Notes under the pieces: generated by a model
Database searches by the model: none
What the model was told of the DNA's origin: nothing
The model's input: the letters and a program-made list of their open reading frames with translations, nothing else
Program-made: the position numbers and the translations under genes
Assembly: GCA_019359125.1 (NCBI GenBank)
Contig: JAHHHY010000007.1
Location: 23,355-87,354 of the forward strand
DNA from: Pleurocapsa minor GSE-CHR-MK 17-07R
GTDB taxonomy: Bacteria; Chloroflexota; Anaerolineae; Aggregatilineales; Phototrophicaceae
Length of the DNA: 64,000 bases
Direction: 5' to 3'
Shown: positions 27,980 through 36,472 of the stretch, piece after piece
Layout of the letters: each line of letters begins with the position of its first letter
How positions within the stretch are numbered: position 1 is the stretch's first letter

Positions 27980-28012
27980 AGTGCATAAGCACAATGAGGA
28001 GTATCAGGCAAG

Positions 28013-28981
28013 ATGATGCTGACCCCGATGACCATGACTGCTGCACCTTCTGCCACCACCCAGGCCGCGCGCCTGGAATCGCTGATTGGCAATACGCCGC
28101 TGCTGGCGTTCCGCAGCATCACGGCCCACCTGCCGGAGACGGTGCAGGTGTTCGCCAAGGCGGAATGGACCAATCCCGGTGGCAGCGTGAAGGACCGCGC
28201 AGCCGCCAATATCGTGCGCCAGGCCGAGGCATCCGGCCGGCTGGGCAAGGGCCAGATTCTGCTGGACAGCACGAGCGGCAACACCGGCATCGCGTATGCC
28301 ATGCTGGGTGCCGCCAAAGGCTTCAAGGTGAAGCTGTTCCTGCCGGCCAATGCCAGCCCGGAGCGCATCGCCATCCTGCGCGCCTATGGCGCCGAGCTGG
28401 TGCTGACCGACCCGCTGGAAGGCTCTGACGGCGCGATTCGTGCCGTGCGCGAACTGGTCGCGTCTGACCCGGACACCTATTTCTATGCCGACCAGTACAA
28501 CAATCCGGCCAACTGGCAGGCCCACTACAACAGCACCGGCGTGGAAATCTGGAATCAGACCGATGGCCAGGTGACTCATTTCATCGCCGGGCTGGGCACC
28601 AGCGGCACCATGATGGGCACCGGCCGCCGCCTGAAGGATTACGCGGCCGACGTGCAGATCATCGCCATCCAGCCGGATTCACCATTCCACGGGCTGGAAG
28701 GCCTGAAGCACATGCCCACGGCCATCAAGCCTGGCATCTATGACGAATTTTTCCCGGATCGCCAGATGGGCATCTCCACCGAGGACACGTACGTCATGGC
28801 GCGCCGCCTCGCCCGCGAAGAAGGCTACCTGGTTGGCATCAGCTCCGCGTCGGCCATGGTGGGCGCGCTGCAGGTGGCCGAAGAGCTGGCCGGACGCGGG
28901 GAATCCGGCACGATCGTGACGCTGTTCCCCGACAACGCCTATAAGTACCTGAGCGACAAGGCGGTGTGGGGCACGGCGTAG
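28013..28981 (+). CDS. Cysteine synthase (PLP-dependent, CysK/CysM family)
   Basis: LIGNTPLLAF, NPGGSVKDRAAANIV, STSGNTGIAYAMLGAAKGFKVKLFLP, GLGTSGTMMGTGR. Confidence 0.93.
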   Translation: MMLTPMTMTAAPSATTQAARLESLIGNTPLLAFRSITAHLPETVQVFAKAEWTNPGGSVKDRAAANIVRQAEASGRLGKGQILLDSTSGNTGIAYAMLGAAKGFKVKLFLPANASPERIAILRAYGAELVLTDPLEGSDGAIRAVRELVASDPDTYFYADQYNNPANWQAHYNSTGVEIWNQTDGQVTHFIAGLGTSGTMMGTGRRLKDYAADVQIIAIQPDSPFHGLEGLKHMPTAIKPGIYDEFFPDRQMGISTEDTYVMARRLAREEGYLVGISSASAMVGALQVAEELAGRGESGTIVTLFPDNAYKYLSDKAVWGTA

Positions 28982-29097
28982 GTTTCTCTTTGCCAGACAT
29001 ATACAGCCCCGTCGGGAATGCTGTTGATACCGCTAGGCGCGTCGCGACGCGCCCACTGGCACTGAATATCAGGCTGCCCCCAAAATACTTCATCAAC

Positions 29098-29128
29098 AAA
29101 AACGGCGACCTGTGAAGGTCGCCGTTTT
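29098..29128. terminator. Bidirectional intrinsic terminator between convergent genes
   Basis: AAAAACGGCGACC TGTGAA GGTCGCCGTTTTTT. Confidence 0.88.
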
Positions 29129-29134
29129 TTGTTA

Positions 29135-31228
29135 TCAGCCGAGGCAGTCGTCTGGACAGGTTGCAAAGTCTTCCGTCGGCCCGCAGATGAGGTCACCGCA
29201 GAAATCTCCTGGCGGGGTTATCTCCGGCGTGGTGGGGAAGCAGTCTTCGGGACAATATGTGCCTTCGTAAAAGTCCTCATCTTCGAACGGAGACACACAG
29301 ATGCCATCTCCGCACACAATGCAGTCGGAACACGTATTCTGATCTTCGCCACGGCCGGGCTCGCAGATGTCGTTGAAATTGCAGCCACAGTCTTCGTAGC
29401 AGCTTTCAGAGTTTTCGCCAGAGCGTCCGTCACACACGTTATCGCCGCAGAACGATGGAATCGGCGTTGAGGTGGGCAAGTCGGTGGGCACGGAAGTGGG
29501 CTGTGGCGTCGGCCATGGGGTTTCGGTGACGCTGGGCGTTGCCGTCGGCACCAGGCTGGGCGTAAAGGTGATACGCACACGCGTCGCGGTCGGCGAGGGC
29601 GTGGGTGTGCCGGTGCGCGTGGGCGGCGGCGGCAGCGGACGTTCTTCCAGCGGCTCGAACAGCTCGCACAGGACGGCCTCGCCCGCGCAGGTGGTGCGAT
29701 ACGAGAGCTGACCGCGCGCATTTGGCTCCGCGGCCAGCACTTCCACCACGAACGTGCCGCTGTTGGGCGCCACAATCACGCGGTTTTCCGTCTGACGCCC
29801 GCCGATCATCTGCGCGATGATCAGGCCATCTTCGTCGCGCACCGAGAACTTGAACGGGAAGGTGAACGGGTCGCCCTCGCTCAGGTTGGTGAATACCAGC
29901 GTGGTCGGGCAGTCGCCGCGGCTGTCAAACTGGAAATACTGTGGCGGATTCGGCTGGGCAACCGAGGCATCGCGCGGGGGCGCTTCAAAATTGATCACGT
30001 CCCCGAAGGCCAGCGACTGCGGCGAGAAGAACGGGATGCTGTTCACGCGCACCAGGAAGGTGCCGCCGGTGCCATTTTCCCCGCCCACCAGCACGTTATA
30101 CACGCCGTCCAGCGGCAGGTACAGGTCCACCGAGGCGTCGGTGGCGTTGAAGCTGAACTGGTCGTCGGCATTCTGCGTGACGACCGCGCCATTCGGCCCG
30201 ATCACGGTGAGCTGCGGGTCAAAGCCGAAGCTGATGCCGATCACCTGCACGCTGACGAGCTGGCCTGCCGAGCCGGCAAACTGGTAATTGAGCAGCGGCG
30301 AGCCTTCCCCGATGACGCCCAGCGAAGTCTGGAAGAAGTCCAGCGTGCCCGCCTGCTGAATGAATGCAAGCTGGCCACTTGATGGCGTGGGTGACGGCGT
30401 CGGTGTGGCGATGCGCGGCGGCGGCAGCACGGGCAGCTCGCAGGTCGGCTGAGTCTCGAAGCAGGTCACCGAGACGAGCAGATTGCCATCTTCCAGCGCC
30501 TCGCCGGAAATAGCGGACAGCTCCACTTCGTAGGTGCCGCTCTCGGCGAAGAAGCTGATGCGGTCTTCCAGCTGGCGGCCGCCGCGCATCTGGCCGACGA
30601 GCTGGCCGTTGGTGTCGCGCACGCGAATCAGATACGGGAACGAGAACGGCGTGCCAGCGGTGCGGTTGGTCACCGTCAGCGTGGTCGGGCACGATTCGGT
30701 GCTGGTGAATTTGGTCACGACAGGCGCGCCAGACTGCGGCACGGTCACGGTCGAGCCCAGCTCACGCGGCAGGTCGATGCGCGGAATGGCCAGTCGCGCC
30801 GTAATCTGCAGCAGGTATTCGCCGGTGGTGCCGCCCGCCGCGCTGACGATCAGCGTGTAGGTGCCCGTTTCCGGCAGGTAATAGGACAGCGCGGCGTCCG
30901 TGGACTGGCTGCTGTACAGGTCGGTTGTGCCGGTAATCAGCGGCTGCTGGTTCGGCCCGATCAGCGACAGGTCGGGGTTCAGGCTGCCGGAAGTCGCGAT
31001 GGCGCGGATGTGCACCAGGTCTTCCTGCGATCCCTCGAAGGTGTAGATGCTGCTGGCGAAGCCCTGTCCCAGCGAGGCGATCAGGCTGGTGCCATAGGTG
31101 ATAGGCTGGCCAAACTGCGCCGCCGGTGCGGCCGGAGCAGCCTGTCTGGCTGCCGCTGGCAGGATGCCCAACGAGAGAAAGAGTGCTGCGAGCAGCAGGG
31201 TCAAGCGGAAAGGTGTGCGTTTGGACAT
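29135..31228 (-). CDS. Secreted protein with PPC-like beta-sandwich repeats, low-complexity PT linker and four CGD-x2-C cysteine-rich modules
   Basis: Signal peptide MSKRTPFRLTLLLAALFLSLGILPAAA; C-terminal FCGDNVCDG..., VCGDGICV..., FCGDLICG... with 16 Cys. Confidence 0.78.
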   Translation of the reverse strand: MSKRTPFRLTLLLAALFLSLGILPAAARQAAPAAPAAQFGQPITYGTSLIASLGQGFASSIYTFEGSQEDLVHIRAIATSGSLNPDLSLIGPNQQPLITGTTDLYSSQSTDAALSYYLPETGTYTLIVSAAGGTTGEYLLQITARLAIPRIDLPRELGSTVTVPQSGAPVVTKFTSTESCPTTLTVTNRTAGTPFSFPYLIRVRDTNGQLVGQMRGGRQLEDRISFFAESGTYEVELSAISGEALEDGNLLVSVTCFETQPTCELPVLPPPRIATPTPSPTPSSGQLAFIQQAGTLDFFQTSLGVIGEGSPLLNYQFAGSAGQLVSVQVIGISFGFDPQLTVIGPNGAVVTQNADDQFSFNATDASVDLYLPLDGVYNVLVGGENGTGGTFLVRVNSIPFFSPQSLAFGDVINFEAPPRDASVAQPNPPQYFQFDSRGDCPTTLVFTNLSEGDPFTFPFKFSVRDEDGLIIAQMIGGRQTENRVIVAPNSGTFVVEVLAAEPNARGQLSYRTTCAGEAVLCELFEPLEERPLPPPPTRTGTPTPSPTATRVRITFTPSLVPTATPSVTETPWPTPQPTSVPTDLPTSTPIPSFCGDNVCDGRSGENSESCYEDCGCNFNDICEPGRGEDQNTCSDCIVCGDGICVSPFEDEDFYEGTYCPEDCFPTTPEITPPGDFCGDLICGPTEDFATCPDDCLG

Positions 31229-31429
31229 AAGCGCGCTCCATTTGCGAATAATCGGCTGCGATGAGTCGTGTATAGCTGTGAGTATAGTGGTTTCACAAAT
31301 CACTGCCAGCGCGCCCGGCCTGGGGTCGGCTGCGCATGGCCCTGGCTGCCCCGAAAGGTTTCCGGTCTCTGCCGCGTCTCGCATGTGCACCAGCATACGA
31401 CCGTAAAAGACAGCACGAGGACGTTCATT

Positions 31430-31792
31430 GTGAGTGATGTGATCAATATCGCCGAAAAATTTACACAATTTTCAGACCAGTGGAGCCCCAAGATCGTCGC
31501 TGACCTGAATGATTCGCATATCAAGCTGGCGAAGATCGAAGGCGAATTTGTCTGGCACCATCATGAACACGAAGATGAGATGTTCCTGATTATCAAAGGC
31601 ACGCTGCATATGCAGTATCGCGACCGCACGGTGACCGCCCGCGAAGGCGAATTTATCGTGGTGCCGAAGGGGGTAGAGCACTGCCCGAAAACCGAGGGCG
31701 AGGTGCACATTATGCTGATCGAGCCAAAGTCGACCCTGCATACCGGCGACACCGTCTCCGAGCGCACGGTGAAGGAATACCAGCGCATCTGA
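31430..31792 (+). CDS. Cupin domain protein
   Basis: GTG start; FVWHHHEHEDEMFLIIKGTLHMQYRDRTVTAREGEFIVVPKGVEHCP. Confidence 0.88.
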   Translation: MSDVINIAEKFTQFSDQWSPKIVADLNDSHIKLAKIEGEFVWHHHEHEDEMFLIIKGTLHMQYRDRTVTAREGEFIVVPKGVEHCPKTEGEVHIMLIEPKSTLHTGDTVSERTVKEYQRI

Positions 31793-31803
31793 TCCGCGCT
31801 GTC

Positions 31804-31831
31804 TTGACATTTAACATCCCGTCCGTATGAT
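31804..31831 (+). promoter_or_regulatory. Promoter of T-box/pheS transcript
   Basis: TTGACA (31804-31809), 16 bp, TATGAT (31826-31831). Confidence 0.65.
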
Positions 31832-31837
31832 TGACAT

Positions 31838-32103
31838 GACGTGATGCGAAGACAAGTACGCGTGACCAGCCACAGCCAGGGAGCGGCCGCCGCAGATTGA
31901 GAGCGACCGCATGTGTGCCCCGCCGAAATTCACTTCGCGGATGGCGAATATAATGGCCATCACACGGAAGCTAACGAAGCGGCGCGGCCCCCGGACGGCG
32001 GGCGCGCAAGCAGGGTGGTACCGCGGGATCGTATTTCAATACGCTCTCGTCCCTGAAGATGACGCCTGAATCAGGCACACACAGGGACGAGAGCGTTTTT
32101 ATT
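31838..32103 (+). promoter_or_regulatory. T-box leader (Phe) upstream of pheS
   Basis: T-box sequence AGGGTGGTACCGCG (32012-32025); candidate specifier GAAA-TTC-AC (TTC 31929-31931, Phe); AGTA bulge motif; terminator ACGCTCTCGTCCCTG/CAGGGACGAGAGCG + T5 (32041-32100). Confidence 0.9.
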
Positions 32104-32119
32104 TGCTGAGGGAACGGGC

Positions 32120-33154
32120 ATGTTTGAACAACTGGAAGCACTGCTGAAAGAAGCGTCTGCTGCGCTGGCGGCCGTGAGCGACGGCGAGGCGCTGCGGGCG
32201 TGGGAGCTGGCCTGGATTGGCAAGAAGGGGCGCGTGACCGAGGCCGTGCGCGGCGTCAGCGCGCTGCCCAAAGAAGAACGCGCCGCCTATGGCAAGCGCG
32301 CCAATGAAATCAAGGTCGCGCTGGAATCGGCCTATGCCGAGGCCGAGACGCAGGTGCGCGAACGCGAGCTGACGGCCAGCCTGGCGCAGGGCGAAATTGA
32401 TATCACGCTGCCCGGTCGGCCGCTGACGCAGGGCGGGCTGCACCCCAGCACGCAGACGCTGCGCGATTTCTATCGCATCTGGGCGACGATGGGCTTTCAG
32501 GTGTATCACTCGCGCGATGTCGAGGATGACGACACCAATTTCACGCTGCTGAATATTCCGCCGCATCACCCGGCCCGCGAGATGCAGGACACGTTCTACA
32601 CCACGAAGCCGAATGTTATCCTGCGCACGCACACGTCGCCCGGCCAGATCCGCGCGATGCGCCAGCTGGGCGAAAACGGCACCAGGCCGATCCGCGTGAT
32701 TCTGCCCGGCATGTGCTACCGCTTCGAGCAGATTACCGCCCGCAGCGAAGTGCAGTTCCACCAGATGGAAGGCATTTGCGTGGGGCGCAATATCCACATG
32801 ACCGACCTGAAGGGGACGGTGGCTGAATTCGCCCGCATGATGTTCGGCGCCAATGCGAAGGTGCGCTTCCGCAGCAGCTACTTCCCGTTCACCGAGCCGA
32901 GCATGGAAATCGACGTGGAATGCTTCCTGTGCGGGGGCGAGGGCTGCCGCATCTGCAAGTACAGCGGCTGGCTGGAAATCGCAGGCAGCGGCATGATTCA
33001 CCCGACCGTGCTGGAAAATGGCGGCTATGACCCGAACGAGTGGTCGGGCTTCGCCTTCGGCATGGGGCCGGAGCGTATCACCATGCTCAAGCATGCCATC
33101 AGCGATATTCGCTATTTCTGGGCCAATGACCTGCGTTTCCTGAGCCAGTTCTAG
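32120..33154 (+). CDS. pheS: Phenylalanine--tRNA ligase alpha subunit
   Basis: HPARDMQDTFY-like HHPAREMQDTFYTT, LRTHTSPGQIRAM, GFAFGMGPERITMLKH. Confidence 0.97.
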   Translation: MFEQLEALLKEASAALAAVSDGEALRAWELAWIGKKGRVTEAVRGVSALPKEERAAYGKRANEIKVALESAYAEAETQVRERELTASLAQGEIDITLPGRPLTQGGLHPSTQTLRDFYRIWATMGFQVYHSRDVEDDDTNFTLLNIPPHHPAREMQDTFYTTKPNVILRTHTSPGQIRAMRQLGENGTRPIRVILPGMCYRFEQITARSEVQFHQMEGICVGRNIHMTDLKGTVAEFARMMFGANAKVRFRSSYFPFTEPSMEIDVECFLCGGEGCRICKYSGWLEIAGSGMIHPTVLENGGYDPNEWSGFAFGMGPERITMLKHAISDIRYFWANDLRFLSQF

Positions 33155-33576
33155 ATGGGCTTTGAATCACCGGGGGGCGTTTCAGGATGCGTTTTCGCGT
33201 AATTGGCCACCAGTTTGTAGGCGTCTTCAAAAGTGGCCGCGGCCGCGGTGTGGGCGCCTGCGCCACGCGAATACGTCTTGGCGAAGATGTTCACCAGCGT
33301 CTTGATGAACATGTTGCTGCTGACGATGATCAGCAGGCCCCAGTTGTCGGGATAGTACTGGGTGACGGTGCGCGCCTGCGAGACTGCGCCGCCCAGCGGC
33401 AGCGATCCGCTTTCGCTGTAGTCGGCAAGGATATGCACGGTGTGCGGGACCGTTTTCATCAGACCGGCGGACTGCTTGGTGCAGGCGTCAAAAAACTCGT
33501 CCCAGGTCCATTTGCCGACGTATTTCTGGCGGATGATGGTCTTTTCCGGATTGTCCCATTCAACAATGATTGGCAT
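33151..33576 (-). CDS. Hypothetical protein between pheS and pheT, opposite strand
   Basis: Complete 141-aa ORF with normal composition; MPIIVEWDNPEKTIIRQKYVGKWTWDEFFDA. Confidence 0.7.
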   Translation of the reverse strand: MPIIVEWDNPEKTIIRQKYVGKWTWDEFFDACTKQSAGLMKTVPHTVHILADYSESGSLPLGGAVSQARTVTQYYPDNWGLLIIVSSNMFIKTLVNIFAKTYSRGAGAHTAAAATFEDAYKLVANYAKTHPETPPGDSKPI

Positions 33577-33658
33577 GTGTCAGCTCCTGACCAGCCCGAG
33601 TGTGTAACTAGAGCTTAAGACAAGAATGTCCTGAGCGCAAGAAAGGATTCCCTGAACT

Positions 33659-36229
33659 ATGCGTGTACCCCTCTCGTGGTTGAAAGACTACGTCGATATC
33701 GAGATTCCGGCGGAGCTGCTGGCCGAAACGCTGACCGCTGCCGGCCTGGAAGTCGCCAAAATTGAGTACATCGGCCTGCCGCAGGCGGTCGTGCCCGGCC
33801 TGCGCTATCCCAAAAGCGATCATCTGGTGTGGGATGATGGGCGCATCCTGCTGGGCAAAATCACCGAGGTGAAGGCCCACCCGAACGCCGAGCGTCTGGT
33901 GCTGGCGATGGTCGAGATTGCCGATGGCGTCATCGAGCAGTGCGTCACCGGCGCGCCCAACCTGTTCGAGTACAAAGACCAGGGCCCGCTGAACCCGCCG
34001 GTGTGGACGGCCTTTGCCGCCGAGGGCGCCGAGGTATGGGACGGCCACAGCGAAGAACGCAAGCGCATGATCCTGAAAGAGAAGCCCCTGCGCGGCATCC
34101 CCAACCGGTCGATGGTGTGCAGCGAGAAAGAGCTGGGCATCAGCGACGAGCATGAGGGCATCATCCTCATGCGCCAGCAGCCGCTGAACCTGACCACGCA
34201 CCAACCGGCCACGCCGGGTGCGCCGTTCAGCCAGGTGATGGGCGATATCGTCTTCGAGATTGAATTCACGCCCAATCTGGCGCGCGCGATCAGCGTGTAT
34301 GGCATCGCCCGCGAAATCTCCGCGCTGCTGAACCTGCCGCTGCGCCCGCCGTCGTTCGAGGTGCTGATGACCGGCGCGCCGTTTGCCGATGCCGCCAGCG
34401 TGACCATCACCGAGCCGGCGCTCAATCCGCGCTTCACGCTGGCGCTGCTGCGCGGCACCAAAGTGCAGCCCGCGCCCGAATGGATGCAGACGCGCCTGCG
34501 CCTGGTGGGGCAGCGCCCGATCAACAACATCGTCGATGTGACCAACTACCTGACGTTTGAGCTGGGCCAGCCGCTGCATGCCTTCGACTATGACAAGCTG
34601 GTCGCGCGCGCCGGGGCGGGCAATGCGCCGCACATCATCACGCGGCTGGCGCAGCCGGGCGAACGTCTGCTCACGCTGGACGGGCAGGATCGCGCGCTGG
34701 ACCCACACAATATCCTCGTATGCGACGAACGCGGCGCGCTGGGCATCGGCGGCGTCATGGGCGGCCAGGAAAGCGAAATTGACGAGGGTACGACGACCGT
34801 GCTGCTGGAGGCCGCTGCCTGGGACTTCATCAATATCCGCCGAACGATGACCTCGCAGAAGGTGCGCACCGAAGCGGGCTATCGGTTCAGCCGCGGCGTG
34901 CATCCCTCGCAGGCGATGCTGGGCCTGAAGCGCGGTATCGAGCTGATGCGCCAGACCGGCGGCGGAGAAATAGCGCAGGGTCTGTACGACAATTACCCGA
35001 ACCCGCCTAAAACCGTCACCGTCGACCTGACCGAGGCCGAGATTTTCCGCGTGCTGGGCATCCGGATGGCGGCGGCCGATGCTGCGGCCATGCTGCGCCG
35101 GGCCGATTTCGGCGTCGAACAGCAGGGGACCACGCTGCTGGTCACCGCGCCCGACTGGCGCATGGACATCGGCGCAGGCACGGTGGGCCGCGCCGACGTG
35201 ACGGAAGAACTGGCGCGCCTGTATGGCTACGACCGCATCCCGACCACGATTATCACCGACGAGATGCCGCCGCAGTTCCCCAACCAGGCCTTCCTGCGCG
35301 AGGAAATCGCCCGTGATGCGCTGGCGTCGCTGGGCCTGCGCGAGGTCATCAGCTATCGCTTCACCACGCCAGAGCGCGAGGCCTCGCTCACGCCGCCCGG
35401 CGCAGCGTCCGCCTTGCCTGACGGGGACTATGTGGTGATGGCCAACCCGATCTCGCCAGACAAGACCGTGCTGCGCAAAAGCATCCTGACTGGCCTGCTG
35501 GAGGCGGCGCGCAACAACCAGCGTTATGCCTCGCGCCAGCTGTTGTTCGAGCTGGGCAGCATCTATCTGGAGCGCGAAAATCAGCTGCTGCCCGACGAGC
35601 CGAAGCGTCTGGGCATCCTCATGCTGGGGCAGCGTGCCGTGCCGGTCTGGCAGGGCGCCGATAATGCCGCTATGGATTTCTATGACCTCAAGGGGCTGGT
35701 CGAGGCGCTGCTGGCCGCGCTGCACGTCAGCGGGACGAGCGTCACGCGGGCAGCGCATGCCAGCTTCCATCCGGGCCGTTCCGCGCAGGTCAGCGTGAAG
35801 GGTGCCGTGCTGGGCGTTTTTGGCGAGCTGCATCCGCAGGTGAGCGCGGCCTTCGGCCTGGAAGTCACCGTGCTGGCCGCCGACTTCGACCTGGGCGCGC
35901 TGATCGGGCTGATGGACGAGCTGTACCCGGCCAGGTCATTGCCCACGACGCCGGGCATCGTGCATGACATCGCGCTGGTGGTGAAGGAAAGCGTGACCCA
36001 TGCCGAGGTCGAGGCGGTCATCCGCAAGGCGGGCGGCCAGCTGCTCAAGTCGGTGCGCCTGTTCGACGTGTATCGCGGCGCAAACCTGCCCGAAGGCCAC
36101 AAGAATATGGCCTATAGTGTGGTCTATCAGACCGACGAGCGCACGCTGACCGAGGCCGAGGCGATCAAGATCCGCGAGAAGATCACCAAGCTGGCCGAGC
36201 GCGAACTGGGCGGCACGCTGCGCGGGTAG
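33659..36229 (+). CDS. pheT: Phenylalanine--tRNA ligase beta subunit
   Basis: MRVPLSWLKDYVDIEIPAELLAETLTAAGLEV; tRNA-binding, B3/B4, B5 and FDX-ACB regions. Confidence 0.97.
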   Translation: MRVPLSWLKDYVDIEIPAELLAETLTAAGLEVAKIEYIGLPQAVVPGLRYPKSDHLVWDDGRILLGKITEVKAHPNAERLVLAMVEIADGVIEQCVTGAPNLFEYKDQGPLNPPVWTAFAAEGAEVWDGHSEERKRMILKEKPLRGIPNRSMVCSEKELGISDEHEGIILMRQQPLNLTTHQPATPGAPFSQVMGDIVFEIEFTPNLARAISVYGIAREISALLNLPLRPPSFEVLMTGAPFADAASVTITEPALNPRFTLALLRGTKVQPAPEWMQTRLRLVGQRPINNIVDVTNYLTFELGQPLHAFDYDKLVARAGAGNAPHIITRLAQPGERLLTLDGQDRALDPHNILVCDERGALGIGGVMGGQESEIDEGTTTVLLEAAAWDFINIRRTMTSQKVRTEAGYRFSRGVHPSQAMLGLKRGIELMRQTGGGEIAQGLYDNYPNPPKTVTVDLTEAEIFRVLGIRMAAADAAAMLRRADFGVEQQGTTLLVTAPDWRMDIGAGTVGRADVTEELARLYGYDRIPTTIITDEMPPQFPNQAFLREEIARDALASLGLREVISYRFTTPEREASLTPPGAASALPDGDYVVMANPISPDKTVLRKSILTGLLEAARNNQRYASRQLLFELGSIYLERENQLLPDEPKRLGILMLGQRAVPVWQGADNAAMDFYDLKGLVEALLAALHVSGTSVTRAAHASFHPGRSAQVSVKGAVLGVFGELHPQVSAAFGLEVTVLAADFDLGALIGLMDELYPARSLPTTPGIVHDIALVVKESVTHAEVEAVIRKAGGQLLKSVRLFDVYRGANLPEGHKNMAYSVVYQTDERTLTEAEAIKIREKITKLAERELGGTLRG

Positions 36230-36383
36230 AATGGCTACGGCGGAGTAATCAAGTGAGCGTAGAGGGGCTTGGCATGCCAGGCCCCTCTCACTAACTCTCG
36301 CCCCGGCAGCACTCCCTCATGCTTCAGAATCTCAACCTTCGTTATCCCATTGCTGACGCATAATTTCAGTTAAGCCAGGCGCA

Positions 36384-36441
36384 CTGAAACAGTTCATGCT
36401 GACGACTCAACTTTATATAGATGTCGCGGTCACTGTTTCAG
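36384..36441 (+). promoter_or_regulatory. Inverted repeat CTGAAACAGT/ACTGTTTCAG flanking AT-rich core upstream of lipoprotein gene
   Basis: 10-bp perfect IR at 36384-36393 and 36432-36441 around TTTATATAG. Confidence 0.4.
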
Positions 36442-36472
36442 CAGTTGCGCTTATTGCATCAGGGAGAGAACG

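Noticed and set aside
27828-28016. 62-aa plus-strand ORF over the attenuator region
   Set aside because: Different frame from the Cys leader, non-ATG start, traverses the terminator; the Cys-run frame with promoter-proximal ATG is better supported.
33608-35833. 741-aa minus-strand ORF
   Set aside because: Antisense to pheT; no domain and Arg/Gln/His-rich composition.
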